Shown here piece after piece: positions 34,672 to 43,810 of a DNA stretch of 64,000 nucleotides. This stretch comes from Micromonospora sp. MA102 (GTDB taxonomy: Bacteria > Actinomycetota > Actinomycetes > Mycobacteriales > Micromonosporaceae). The notes under the pieces were generated by a model, which worked only from the letters and a program-made list of their open reading frames with translations, ran no database searches and was not told the origin of the DNA. The position numbers and the translations under genes were made by a program. How positions within the stretch are numbered: position 1 is the stretch's first letter; each line of letters opens with the position of its first letter. Location of the stretch: assembly GCF_025460765.1 (NCBI RefSeq), contig NZ_JAMWEG010000008.1:62001-126000 (forward strand). The letters run 5' to 3'.

Positions 34672-36326
34672 GGACCGCCCGACCGTCGGCGCGGGCCGCG
34701 CTGCCGGACGACTCCCGGCTCGCCCGCGAACTGCTGGACGGGCTCGCCGAGGCCGTCGTGACCACCGACCGGGGCGGCGTCGTCACCCTGGTCAACGCCG
34801 CGGCCGCGGCGCTCCTCCCCGAACTCTCCCCCGGCGTCGACCTGACCGACTGCCCGGTGCCCGCGCTGGCGGACGCGGTGCGCGGCGACGGCGGGACCTT
34901 CGACACCGAGCACCACGGCCGGCGGTTGCGCGGCGTCCGGCGCCGCCTGGCCACCGGCACCTGCGCCTGGTACGTACGGGACGTCACCGAGGAGCAGTCG
35001 CGCGACGACGCGCTGCGGGCCGAGCGGTCCCGCACCGCGTTCCTCGCCCAGGCGGGCAGCCGCCTCGGGCTCTCCCTGCACCGGGACCAGACGCTGCGCG
35101 CCGCCGTCACCCTCCCGGTGCCCTACCTGGCCGACGCCGCCGTGGTCGTGCACCGCCCGTCCCCGCCCGCCGAGGACCTGCCGCACTGGGTCCGGTACGC
35201 CGCCGACGAGCCCGGCCCGGTCACCGGCGTCGCCGGCTGGCCGGTGGTCGAGTCGGCGCCCGGCCTGGTCGAGGCGCTCGACGGGGACGGCAGCGAGCCG
35301 GGCCCCTGGCTCGACGCCGGGCTGGCCGAGCTGGCCGAGGTGCTGCCCGCGGACTTCGGCCGGCCCGGCGCCGTGCTGATCAGCCCCATGCGCAGCGCCG
35401 GCGGCCCGGCCGGCGCGCTCATCCTTGCCCGCCGCCCCGGGCGGAGCGGCTTCGACCCGCGCGAGGTCGAGCTGGCGCGGGAGTTCGCCGCCCGGGCGGG
35501 CGCCGCGCTGGCGGCGGCCGACCTCTACGGCGAGCAGGCGCACCTGGCCCGCGTGCTCCAGAACAGCCTCCTCCCCCCGGACCTGCCGCCGCTGCCGGGG
35601 ATGACGCTGGCCGGCGGCTACCGCGCCGCCGGCGACACGCTGCGCATCGGGGGCGACTTCTACGACCTCTTCCCCACCCCCGGCGGCGGCCTCTTCGCCC
35701 TCGGCGACGTGTGCGGCAAGGGGGTCGGCGCGGCCGTGCTGACCGGGCGGGTACGCCAGTCGCTGCAGACCCTGCGGCTGGTCGAGCAGCGCCCGCGAGA
35801 GCTGATGGAACTGCTCAACCGCGCGCTGCTGGACGCACCCGACGCGGCCCGCCGGGCCCAGTTCACCACCCTCCTGCTGGGCGCCCTGACCCGAGAGCCG
35901 GGCGGCGGGCTGCTGGTCCGGGTGGCCGGCGGCGGCCACCCGGCCCCGCTGGTGGTCCGCACCGACGGCCGGATCGAGCCGGTCCCGGTGGGCGGCATGC
36001 CGGTCGGCGCGCTGACCGCGGCCCGCTTCGTCGAGGCGGCGGTACGCCTGGCTCCGGGCGACGTGCTGGTGGCGTACACCGACGGGGTGACCGAGGCCCG
36101 GGGCGGGCCCCGCCAGCTGGAGATGTTCGGCGACGCCCGGCTGCGGCGGGCCCTCGCGTCCGGAGCCGGTCTGCCGCCCGCCGCGCTGGTCGACCGGCTG
36201 CTCCAGCTCGTCGACGAGTGGCTCGACGGCCAGGTGCACGACGACGTCGCCATGCTGGTCGTGGCGGCGGGAGGACCCGGCCCGGGCCGGTCAGGCGGTG
36301 CGGGCCACCGGGGGCTCGCCGGGTGA
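34668..36326 (+). CDS. PAS-GAF-SpoIIE PP2C-type serine phosphatase
   Basis: The 552-residue protein has a PAS-like N-terminus (residues ~15-110: LLDGLAEAVVTTDRGGVVTLVNAAAA), a GAF domain (~125-295) and a SpoIIE/RsbU PP2C domain (~325-545). Metal-binding motifs are intact: IGGDFYDLF, LGDVCGKGVGAA, AYTDGVTEA and HDDVAMLVV. Such proteins dephosphorylate anti-sigma-factor antagonists in response to a sensed signal. The ATG is coupled to a short upstream ORF. The 3' end overlaps the convergent MarR gene by 36 nt. Its frame is open far upstream, antisense to xylA, but that part is not protein-like. Confidence 0.9.
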   Translation: MRTARPSARAALPDDSRLARELLDGLAEAVVTTDRGGVVTLVNAAAAALLPELSPGVDLTDCPVPALADAVRGDGGTFDTEHHGRRLRGVRRRLATGTCAWYVRDVTEEQSRDDALRAERSRTAFLAQAGSRLGLSLHRDQTLRAAVTLPVPYLADAAVVVHRPSPPAEDLPHWVRYAADEPGPVTGVAGWPVVESAPGLVEALDGDGSEPGPWLDAGLAELAEVLPADFGRPGAVLISPMRSAGGPAGALILARRPGRSGFDPREVELAREFAARAGAALAAADLYGEQAHLARVLQNSLLPPDLPPLPGMTLAGGYRAAGDTLRIGGDFYDLFPTPGGGLFALGDVCGKGVGAAVLTGRVRQSLQTLRLVEQRPRELMELLNRALLDAPDAARRAQFTTLLLGALTREPGGGLLVRVAGGGHPAPLVVRTDGRIEPVPVGGMPVGALTAARFVEAAVRLAPGDVLVAYTDGVTEARGGPRQLEMFGDARLRRALASGAGLPPAALVDRLLQLVDEWLDGQVHDDVAMLVVAAGGPGPGRSGGAGHRGLAG

Positions 36327-36854
36327 CTCCGCATCGGGCTGCGGGTCGCCGATCCGCTCCCCGGAGGGCTGGAGCACCGGCCAGCCCTCGGCCGCGGCGG
36401 CCTCCCCGCGCCGGGCGACCTCGTCGAACTCGCGCATCCCGCGCACCAGCGCCGCCCGCCCCTCCGGACTCATGCCGACCAGGATCCGGTCCAGCCGCTG
36501 ACGCCGGTCGGCGCGCAGCTCGCCGAGGAGCCGGGTGGCCGCCGGGGTGAGGTGCAGGGCGATCTCGCGCCGGTCGTACCGGCCCGGTTCCCGCTCCAGC
36601 ATGCCGGCCGCCACCAGCCGGTCGCAGAGCCGGCTGGCGGAGGACAGCAGCATGTCGGTCAGCGTGGCGAGCCGGCGGAGGTTGATCCCGTCGTACTGCT
36701 CGACGACCATGACCGCGCGCAACTGGGCACCCGAGAGCCGGCTCGTGGTCCGCTCCCGGGCCGCCTCCCAGACAGCCAGCAGGGTGCCCGCCGCCTCGTC
36801 GAGGTCGGCAGCCATACTCGCATCAGGTCCCTGGGGACCGCGTTCTTCGGCCAT
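36291..36854 (-). CDS. MarR family transcriptional regulator
   Basis: The 187-residue protein has a MarR winged helix: SGAQLRAVMVVEQYDGINLRRLATLTDMLLSSASRLCDRLVAAGMLEREPGRYDRREIALHLTPAATRLLGELR in pattern. A disordered acidic C-terminal ~35 residues follows. It lies between two SpoIIE-type phosphatases and diverges from the second, so it may regulate that gene. Start set at the ATG at 36854; longer and shorter in-frame starts exist. Confidence 0.8.
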   Translation of the reverse strand: MAEERGPQGPDASMAADLDEAAGTLLAVWEAARERTTSRLSGAQLRAVMVVEQYDGINLRRLATLTDMLLSSASRLCDRLVAAGMLEREPGRYDRREIALHLTPAATRLLGELRADRRQRLDRILVGMSPEGRAALVRGMREFDEVARRGEAAAAEGWPVLQPSGERIGDPQPDAESPGEPPVARTA

Positions 36855-36910
36855 GGTGGGCCCGAGACTACCCGCCTCACCAGGCCGACGACCTGTGCAA
36901 AGGAGCAAAG

Positions 36911-38041
36911 ATGAGCGGACCGGAGGATCGGGCACGGCGGAGCCTCACCGAGGCGCCGACCGACCAGCTCGTCGACCGGCTCGCCGCCGAGCTGGAACGG
37001 TCGTACGGGATCACCGACACCGAGCTTTACCAGGTCGACTACCGGTTGGCCGCGCTGCTGCCGCTGGGCGGCGGTGAGTCGATCGTCACCCCCGGCCATC
37101 CGGCCTGGCGCTGCTTCGACCACCAGGAACCCATCGTGTCGGAGGGCACCGGCTGGTTCCCGGTCGGGATGCGCGGCGAGCGGCGCGGGGTGCTCCGGAT
37201 CGCACCGGTGCCGGGTGACCCGGCCGCCCTGGCCGAGCTGGACGCCGTCGCCACGGCGCTGGGGCACGAGCTGGCCGCCGTGGCGGCCACCACGGACATC
37301 TACCTGACCGCCCGGCGCAGCCGCCGGCTCACCCTGGCCGCCGAGATGCAGTGGGAGCTGCTGCCCGGCCGCAGCCGCATCCGTCCCTCCTTCAGCCTGG
37401 CCGGGCAGCTGGAGCCGGCGTACGCGGTGCGCGGCGACGGCTTCGACTGGTCCGACGACGGCCACCGGCTCTGGCTGTCGGTGATCAACGGCTCGGGCGA
37501 GGGGGTGGCCGCCTCGATGCTCACCTCGCTGGCCACCCACGCGCTGCGCAACGCCCGCCGCGCCCAGCTGGGGCTGGCCGACCAGGCCGCCCTGGCGGAC
37601 CAGGCGACCTACGCGCTGCACCGGGGTGAGCAGCATCTCTCCGCGCTCCTGCTGGAGCTGGACCTGGCCACCGGGACGCTGAACGTGGTCGACGCCGGCT
37701 CGCCCCGTCTGGTGCTGCTGCGCGACGGCGAGGTCACCGAGCAGGTCCTGGACAAGCAGTTCCCGCTCGGCATGTTCGAGGGCACCGACTACCGGGAGCA
37801 GCGCTTCGAGCTGCGGCGCGGGGACCGGCTCTTCGTGGTCAGCGACGGGGTCATCGACGCCACCTCGGAGCGGATCCGCTACGGCGAGACCGCGCTGGAC
37901 CGCTTCCTGCGGCGCACCGGGCCGATGGAGCCGCTGGACGCCGTCCGGTCGCTGATCGGCGACCTGCGCGCGTTCGTGGCCGGCGACCTGGTCGACGACG
38001 CGGTGGTGGTCTGCCTGGACTGGCTCGGCCCGCAGCCCTGA
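36911..38041 (+). CDS. SpoIIE-domain PP2C-like phosphatase with altered metal motif
   Basis: The 376-residue protein has a GAF-like N-terminal half and a PP2C/SpoIIE C-terminal half. Metal motifs include VRGDGFDW (RGDxxD), VSDGVIDA and VDDAVVV. The motif usually reading GDVSGxG is INGSGEG, with Asn for the usual metal-binding Asp. Activity may be lowered or metal use altered. A clear ribosome-binding site, AAAGGAG, precedes the ATG. The gene diverges from the MarR regulator by 56 nt. Confidence 0.85.
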   Translation: MSGPEDRARRSLTEAPTDQLVDRLAAELERSYGITDTELYQVDYRLAALLPLGGGESIVTPGHPAWRCFDHQEPIVSEGTGWFPVGMRGERRGVLRIAPVPGDPAALAELDAVATALGHELAAVAATTDIYLTARRSRRLTLAAEMQWELLPGRSRIRPSFSLAGQLEPAYAVRGDGFDWSDDGHRLWLSVINGSGEGVAASMLTSLATHALRNARRAQLGLADQAALADQATYALHRGEQHLSALLLELDLATGTLNVVDAGSPRLVLLRDGEVTEQVLDKQFPLGMFEGTDYREQRFELRRGDRLFVVSDGVIDATSERIRYGETALDRFLRRTGPMEPLDAVRSLIGDLRAFVAGDLVDDAVVVCLDWLGPQP

Positions 38042-38063
38042 CCCGCCCCGGTCGCCCGCCGGC

Positions 38064-39548
38064 TCAGTACGCGCCGCGGCTGTTGAGCACCGCGCCGAAG
38101 GTCTTCCAGAGGATGGTCAGGTCGGCGGCGAGGGACCAGTTCTCCACGTAGTAGAGGTCGAGCCGGATGCCGTCCTCCCAGCTCAGGTCGGACCGGCCGC
38201 TGACCTGCCAGAGGCCGGTCATGCCGGGCTTGACCAGCAGCCGGCGGGCCACGTCGCCGTCGTAGCGGGCCACCTCGGAGGGCAGCGGCGGGCGCGGACC
38301 GACCAGGCTCATCTGGCCGAGCAGCACGTTGGCCAGCTGGGGCAGCTCGTCCAGGGACCACTTGCGGAGCAGCCGGCCCACCCGGGTCACCCGGGGGTCG
38401 TCGCGCATCTTGAACATCAGGCCGTCGGTCTCGTTGCGCGCGGCCAGCTCGGCGAGCAGGGCGTCGGCGTTGACGACCATGGTGCGGAACTTGAAGACGC
38501 CGAACTCCTTGCCGCCCTGACCGACCCGGGTCTGGCGGAAGAGCACCGGGCCGCGGCTGTCCAGCTTGATGGCCAGGGCGATCACCACCAGCAGCGGCGA
38601 CAGCAGGAGCAGGGCGATCAGCGAGATCGACCGGTCGACGAAGCCCTTGACCAGCTTGCGGGCGCCGCGGAACTCGGGCGCCTCGACGTGGATCAGCGGC
38701 AGGCCGGCCACCGGCCGGGTGTGGATGCGCGGGCCGGCAACGTCGGTGAGCGCCGGGGCCACCACGAGGTCGACGCCGGTGCCCTCCAGCTGCCAGCCCA
38801 GCCGGCGCAGCCGGGTCGCGGTCAGCTCGCCCGAGGCGGTGACCGCCACGGTGTCCGCGCCGATCGCGGTGGCCGCCTCGGGGATGCCCCGGAAGGAGCC
38901 CACCACCGGCACGTCGCCCAGCCGCTGGGGCACCGGGGCGAGCAGCGCGTCCGGGATGCAGGCGCCGACCACCTGGTAGCCGGCGTAGGGCTCGCGGCGC
39001 AGGGTGTGCACCAGCTCCAGCACGTGCGCGGTGTCGCCCACCACCAGCACCTTGCGGGACCAGCCGGCGCCCCGGTAGCGGGCGCGGTGCAGCCGCTTGC
39101 GGGCGGCGAACCGGGCCACCTCCAGGCCGAGCGTGCCGACCGCGAAGGAGATGGCAAGGAAGCCCCGGGAGACCCCCACGTCGGCGATGTAGCCGGCGAT
39201 GGCGATGCCGCCGGCCAGCCGCAGGCTCGCCGCGCTGACCCGCCGGTACTCGTCGGCGCCGTAGCCCAGCACCTGGTCGTCGTAGCAGCGCATCGCCCTG
39301 AGCGAGACCAGCCAGACCAGCAGCAGGGCGGGCGCGACCACCACGTAGGGGATCTCGGAGCCGCTCGGTTCCTCGTCGCCGAACCGGGCCACGTACCCGA
39401 TCAGGATGGCCACGGTCAGCACGGCGGTGTCCAGCACCGCCAGGACCCGGATGTACGCCCGCTCCGCAGCGCGGGTCGTCGGTCCGGGGCGGTCGCCACC
39501 GGGTCGCGACGACGTGCTGGCGGGGGTCAACAGCGTCGCCGAGGTCAC
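38064..39548 (-). CDS. Polyprenyl-phosphate sugar (glycosyl-1-phosphate) transferase
   Basis: The 494-residue WbaP-like initiator of exopolysaccharide or glycoprotein glycan synthesis has four N-terminal membrane helices, a central Rossmann-like CoA-binding domain (VLVVGDTAHVLELVHTL), a fifth membrane segment (DRSISLIALLLLSPLLVVIALAIKL) and a C-terminal sugar transferase domain (SRGPVLFRQTRVGQGGKEFGVFKFRTM ... VGPRPPLPSEVARYD ... KPGMTGLWQVSGRSDLSWEDG). It moves a sugar phosphate from UDP-sugar to undecaprenyl phosphate. GTG start. No further polysaccharide genes are in the window. Confidence 0.93.
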   Translation of the reverse strand: MTSATLLTPASTSSRPGGDRPGPTTRAAERAYIRVLAVLDTAVLTVAILIGYVARFGDEEPSGSEIPYVVVAPALLLVWLVSLRAMRCYDDQVLGYGADEYRRVSAASLRLAGGIAIAGYIADVGVSRGFLAISFAVGTLGLEVARFAARKRLHRARYRGAGWSRKVLVVGDTAHVLELVHTLRREPYAGYQVVGACIPDALLAPVPQRLGDVPVVGSFRGIPEAATAIGADTVAVTASGELTATRLRRLGWQLEGTGVDLVVAPALTDVAGPRIHTRPVAGLPLIHVEAPEFRGARKLVKGFVDRSISLIALLLLSPLLVVIALAIKLDSRGPVLFRQTRVGQGGKEFGVFKFRTMVVNADALLAELAARNETDGLMFKMRDDPRVTRVGRLLRKWSLDELPQLANVLLGQMSLVGPRPPLPSEVARYDGDVARRLLVKPGMTGLWQVSGRSDLSWEDGIRLDLYYVENWSLAADLTILWKTFGAVLNSRGAY

Positions 39549-39697
39549 CGGCCCTCCCCACTTCGCTCAGGACGACCCCGCGCCGCGCGGGCCCGGTGGG
39601 GATCACGCGGTTCGGAGCACCCGGTCATCTTGCCTCGACAATTATGGTTACCGATTGCTTCGGACACATTGCCGTCAGTTCTCTTCTACCGAGAAGC

Positions 39698-39732
39698 GTT
39701 CCGCCGTACCGGATCTGCCGGTACGGCGGAAC
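39698..39732 (-). terminator. Long perfect hairpin downstream of the VWA gene
   Basis: A perfect 15-bp stem (39698-39712 with 39718-39732) with loop ATCTG lies 20 nt past the VWA-protein stop. It lacks a U-tract on either strand. Confidence 0.6.
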
Positions 39733-39751
39733 ACCCTCACTGAGCGCCGGA

Positions 39752-41539
39752 TCAGCGCGGCGCCGGCGGCCGCAGCGCGATCGCCTGCAGGAAGATCTCA
39801 CCGATCTTGCTGGGGTCGGTCGTGACGAAGGAGCCGCCGCCGGTCACATCGGTGATCGACTTGAGCTCGGTGCGGCTGACCTCGGTGCCGATGCCGATGA
39901 TGATCACCTGGACCGGCTGCTCCTCGTCGCGCAGCTGCTTGAGCTGGTTCAGCAGGTCCTTCTGGGAGATGCCGTTGTCATCGTCGTTCTTGCCGTCGGT
40001 GAACAGCACGATCGAGTTGACCTTGCCGGGCTCCCAGTCCTGCTGGACCTTCTTGTACGCCGCCAGCATCGTGTCGTAGAGACCGGTGTCGCCGTCCGAC
40101 GGCCGGATGCCGGCCAGGCGCTGCTGGATCGGGCCCCGGTTGCTCGACAGCGGCTTGATCCCGATCAGCTCCTGGTAGTCCTGCGAACCGTTCAGGTTGG
40201 TGGAGAAGGTCCACAGGCCGATCGACCAGGAGTCGTCGAAGAGGCCCAGGCCCTGGCTCGCGGCGGCGACGGTGACCTGTTCCCGGCTGGCGCCGTTGGC
40301 GGTGGCCACCGCCTTCTTCATCGAGCCGGAGACGTCGATGACGCAGAGCATGCGACCGGACTGGGTGGCCACCGACCAGGTGGTGGTCGCCTTCTGGATG
40401 GCGACCGGGTCCAGGTCGGCCGCGCCACCCTGGCCGGACGGCGGGACGGCGCTCGCGCCGCCGTTGGCCGGGCTCGGCGCACCCTGGGGCGCCTTGAACC
40501 CGTCGCCCCAGTTGCCGTCCGGCGCCCGCAGCGCCTGGCCGGCCAGCCGGTTCTTGAAGCCACCCGTCCGCAGCACCTCGAAGAGCACCCGGGCGGCCGA
40601 CGCCTTGGTCGGCTCGATGCCGGGCAGCACCGCGAACGGGTAGTCCAGCGGCATCGGCGCCGGCTCCAGGTAGAGCGCGGCCAGCGGGATCGGCGGCTTG
40701 GTGTTGTTGTACGCGATCACGTCCTCTTCCGACAGCGCCGCCGCGCCGAGCGCGTTCGCGATGGCCGTCGGGTCGGACGAGCGCGGGAAGCGGGCCAGGA
40801 GGTCCTGCCGCAGCGAGGACCGGTTGGTGGCCAGCGCCCGCAGCGCGCCGACCATCGCCTCCTGGGCCTTCGCCGAGCCGGCGGCGCCCGTGGCGCTCGC
40901 GGCGGCGGTCAACGAGAGCAGCCCGGACAGGCCGGCGGCGTCCTGGGTCGGCTCGACGATCCCGGCGCGCAGCGGCTTGCCGCTGGTGACCTGGGCCAAC
41001 AGGTCGGTCCAGTGGAGCTTCTTGTTCGGCCACCCGATCCGGGGCGACCGGGCCACCGGCTCCGGCAGCGCGACCACCACCGGGCTGCGGGCGATCGAGG
41101 CGCCGTTGGCCGGCGCGAACGCGGTGGCGCCGCCGCTCTTGAGCCGCAGCAGCCAGGTGGAGGAGTCCGGCACCCAGACGTCCGGCGTGACCACGGTGCC
41201 GCTGGCCTGCCCGACCCCGGCCAGGGTGGCGCCGTGCTTGCTCGCCACCGCGGCGGCCACATCGACCGGCTCGGCGGAGGAGACATTCACGGCGATGCAG
41301 GTCTCGCCGACCGCCGCGCCGTCGGCGACCCACTGATCGGCGGCTCCGCGCACGGCGGGGGCGATCTCCGGGGCCGCCGCGACGGACAGCTCGATCCGCC
41401 CCGAGCAGTTCGGGCCGGCCAGCTGCTGATAACCGAACCAGGAGCCGGCTACGACGACGACGAGCGCGGTCGCCGCGGCAACGGCACCTGCCCCACGGAG
41501 GTTCGAACGCATGCGATGGCGGCCAGACACGGTGACCAT
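39752..41539 (-). CDS. Substrate-binding / von Willebrand factor A fusion protein
   Basis: The 595-residue exported protein has an N-terminal signal anchor (AVAAATALVVVVAGSWFGY). A periplasmic solute-binding-like domain spans ~45-340 (GRIELSVAAAPEIAPAVRGAADQW; TPDVWVPDSSTWLLRL). A VWA domain covers ~395-590 with MIDAS motif CVIDVSGSMKK and FTDGKNDD. Actinobacterial homologues are called substrate-binding and VWA domain proteins; their function is unknown. The start may be this ATG or the one ten residues later. No partner transporter lies adjacent. Confidence 0.85.
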   Translation of the reverse strand: MVTVSGRHRMRSNLRGAGAVAAATALVVVVAGSWFGYQQLAGPNCSGRIELSVAAAPEIAPAVRGAADQWVADGAAVGETCIAVNVSSAEPVDVAAAVASKHGATLAGVGQASGTVVTPDVWVPDSSTWLLRLKSGGATAFAPANGASIARSPVVVALPEPVARSPRIGWPNKKLHWTDLLAQVTSGKPLRAGIVEPTQDAAGLSGLLSLTAAASATGAAGSAKAQEAMVGALRALATNRSSLRQDLLARFPRSSDPTAIANALGAAALSEEDVIAYNNTKPPIPLAALYLEPAPMPLDYPFAVLPGIEPTKASAARVLFEVLRTGGFKNRLAGQALRAPDGNWGDGFKAPQGAPSPANGGASAVPPSGQGGAADLDPVAIQKATTTWSVATQSGRMLCVIDVSGSMKKAVATANGASREQVTVAAASQGLGLFDDSWSIGLWTFSTNLNGSQDYQELIGIKPLSSNRGPIQQRLAGIRPSDGDTGLYDTMLAAYKKVQQDWEPGKVNSIVLFTDGKNDDDNGISQKDLLNQLKQLRDEEQPVQVIIIGIGTEVSRTELKSITDVTGGGSFVTTDPSKIGEIFLQAIALRPPAPR

Positions 41540-41689
41540 CTTGCGTATCTCGTGGGGTTAGTGCCACAACCGTTCGGACGAAAGTTACGCAGGAGAAACA
41601 GTTGATCGCCAAATCATCACACTGAGTGAGCGATCAGTCATCCCAGGTGATCAAGGTCCACTGCGGACGGTGTTCCGGTGACCGCCCGA

Positions 41690-42724
41690 TCACGGACAGA
41701 CACAGGTGGGGCTCGCCACCGGCACCGGCTCTCCCACGGGCTCCGGCACGCCGGTGCCCGGGTCCACCCGGAAGATCCTGATCATGCCGGCCCGCTCGTC
41801 GGCCACGTGGAGGTGCTCGCCGGTCAGGGCGAAGTGCCGGGGCCACTCCCCACCGGTGTCCACCTCGGCCACCAGCTCGGGCGCCTCCCCGTCCAGCGCG
41901 AACACCGCGACCGTGCCCACGCCCCGGTTGCCCACGTAGAGGAAGCGACCGTCCGGCCCGACGGCGACCTCGGAGGGCTGCACGTGCCCGGCCCGGCCGC
42001 TGGCGTCCACCCGGACCCGCTGGTGCAGCCCGTCCGGTGTCAGGTCGTACGCGGTGACCGTCCCGTCCAGCTCGCCGACCAGCCAGCAGCGCCGCCCGTC
42101 CGGGTGCCGGGCCAGGTGCCGGGGCCCGGTGCCGGCCGGCGTCCGCAGCCGGGGGGCGCGAGGCACCAGCCGCCCCGAGGGGGCGTCGAGGTCGTACCGG
42201 TAGACCGAGTCGGTGCCCAGGTCGACCGCGAGCAGCGGACCGCCGGCCGGGTCGGGCGAGACCATGTGGCAGTGCGCCTTCTCCTGCCGGTCCGGGTCGG
42301 CGCCGTGCCCCTCGTGCCGGACCAGGTCGCTGCGCTCCCCCGGCGTGCCGTCGGCGTCGAGGGGGAAGACCGCCACGCTCCCGCCGCCGTAGTTCGCCAC
42401 GAACAGGTGCCGGCCGTCCGGTGCCACCGCCAGATGGCAGGGCTCCGCCCCGCCGGTCGGGCGTACTCCGAGCGGGTCCAGGTCGCCTTCCGGACCGGTC
42501 CGGAAGGCGCTGACCTGCCCCTCGGCCAGCTCGTTGACCGCGTAGAGCACCGGCAGCGCCGGATGCCGGACGAGGAACGACGGCGACGGGGTGACCGCCA
42601 CCGTGCCGAGCGGGGTCAGCGCCCCCGTCGCCGGGTCGCGCCGGGCGGCGACGATGCCCTCGGCCCGCCCGCCCGACTCCGCCGTGTAGCCCCCGATGTG
42701 GACGATCGCGTCCTGCCCGCTCAC
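41690..42724 (-). CDS. Lactonase family (7-bladed beta-propeller) protein
   Basis: The protein of ~344 residues belongs to the YbhE/Pgl-type lactonase family: HIGGYTAESGG, SPSFLVRHPALPVLYAVNEL, GGAEPCHLAVAPDGRHLFVANYGGGSVAVFPL and GTGPRHLARHPDGRRCWLVGELDGTV, with DGRFLYVGNRG repeats of a propeller. Some members hydrolyse 6-phosphogluconolactone; others have different substrates. GTG at 42724 has GGAAGG 8 nt upstream; an in-frame GTG at 42748 gives 352 residues. Confidence 0.82.
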   Translation of the reverse strand: MSGQDAIVHIGGYTAESGGRAEGIVAARRDPATGALTPLGTVAVTPSPSFLVRHPALPVLYAVNELAEGQVSAFRTGPEGDLDPLGVRPTGGAEPCHLAVAPDGRHLFVANYGGGSVAVFPLDADGTPGERSDLVRHEGHGADPDRQEKAHCHMVSPDPAGGPLLAVDLGTDSVYRYDLDAPSGRLVPRAPRLRTPAGTGPRHLARHPDGRRCWLVGELDGTVTAYDLTPDGLHQRVRVDASGRAGHVQPSEVAVGPDGRFLYVGNRGVGTVAVFALDGEAPELVAEVDTGGEWPRHFALTGEHLHVADERAGMIRIFRVDPGTGVPEPVGEPVPVASPTCVCP

Positions 42725-42840
42725 CACTCCCACCTTCCGCCGTCCCACCGTTGATCCAACCAGAGCCTTCCCGGTCAGCCGGCAGGTTAGGCGTCATTCC
42801 CGGCGCCGGCTTTCCGGCCGGACCGGTGGGCGCGGCGGGA

Positions 42841-43443
42841 TCAGCCCACCGGCACCGGCTCGCCGCGCTGCCGCGCGACGTGCTCGACCAGCGAGATCAG
42901 CACCAGCTTGCCGGACTGCCGGTCCCGGGCGTCGCAGAGCACCAGCGGCACGTCCGGGTCCAGGTCCAGGGCGTCGCGGACCGCCTCCAGGCTGAACCGG
43001 CGGGACCCGTCGAAGCAGTTCACGCCCACCACGAACGGGATGCCCCGCTGCTCGAAGTAGTCGATCGAGGGGAAGCAGTCGGCCAGCCGCCGGGTGTCGG
43101 CCAGCACCACGGCGCCGAGCGCCCCGAACGCCAGCTCGTCCCAGAGGAACCAGAACCGGTCCTGCCCGGGGGTGCCGAAGAGGTAGACCTGCAGGTCGTC
43201 GTTGATGGTGATGCGGCCGAAGTCCATCGCCACGGTGGTGGTCGACTTCTGCTCCACCCCGGAGACGTCGTCGGTGCCGATGCCGGCGCCGGTCAGCACC
43301 TCCTCGGTCTGCAACGGCCGGACCTCGCTCAACGCGCTCACCAGCGTCGTCTTGCCCGCGCCGAAGCCGCCGGCGATGAGGATCTTCAGAGCCAGCGGCA
43401 CCCGCGGCGCGGCCGGCTCCCGGTCAAAGCGCACGGAGTCCAC
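42841..43443 (-). CDS. Conservon Ras-like GTPase (CvnD-type)
   Basis: The 200-residue GTP-binding protein has P-loop GGFGAGKTTLVSALSEV at residues ~25-41, switch regions GIGTDDVSGVEQKSTTTVAMDFG, the DxxG-like FGTPGQDRF, and a base-recognition GVNCFDG in place of NKxD. This is the typical CvnD form. It is the last gene of the conservon, overlapping the DUF742 gene by 20 nt. Actinobacterial conservons form membrane complexes like GPCR-G-protein systems and affect development and metabolism. Confidence 0.93.
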   Translation of the reverse strand: MDSVRFDREPAAPRVPLALKILIAGGFGAGKTTLVSALSEVRPLQTEEVLTGAGIGTDDVSGVEQKSTTTVAMDFGRITINDDLQVYLFGTPGQDRFWFLWDELAFGALGAVVLADTRRLADCFPSIDYFEQRGIPFVVGVNCFDGSRRFSLEAVRDALDLDPDVPLVLCDARDRQSGKLVLISLVEHVARQRGEPVPVG

Positions 43444-43810
43444 TGACCACCGCCTTGAGGATGTTGTCGTCGGGCAGGTGGGCGGCGGCCGGCCGGCGCA
43501 CCGTGACCAGCCCCCGGGCGAGGAGGTCGCCGAGCAGCACCCGGACCACGCCGACGGCGAGATCCAGGTCGGCGGCGAGATCGGCCACGGCCACCGGTCG
43601 GCGGGCCAGTTCGGCGAGGCGCCGGTGCTCCGGCTGGAGACCGGGCACGCCGGCCGGATCGGCCCCCGGCGTGGTCAGCACGAACGCCACCAGGTCGAAG
43701 CCGTCGACCGGGGGGCGCACCCGGCCGCCGGTCACGGTGTACGGGCGGACCACGGGGCCGGCGGCGGCGTCCAGCCACTCATGCTGGGGCCCCGGCGACT
43801 CAGCCCGCAT
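43424..43810 (-). CDS. Conservon DUF742 protein (CvnC-type)
   Basis: The 128-residue DUF742 protein has VVRPYTVTGGRVRPPVDGFDLVAFV, then a winged-helix-like LAELARRPVAVADLAADLDLAVGVVRVLLGDLLARGLVTV, and ends ILKAVVSGLRAL. It overlaps the roadblock gene by 11 nt and the GTPase gene by 20 nt, consistent with coupled translation. DUF742 proteins bind conservon partners and may contact DNA. Confidence 0.92.
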   Translation of the reverse strand: MRAESPGPQHEWLDAAAGPVVRPYTVTGGRVRPPVDGFDLVAFVLTTPGADPAGVPGLQPEHRRLAELARRPVAVADLAADLDLAVGVVRVLLGDLLARGLVTVRRPAAAHLPDDNILKAVVSGLRAL

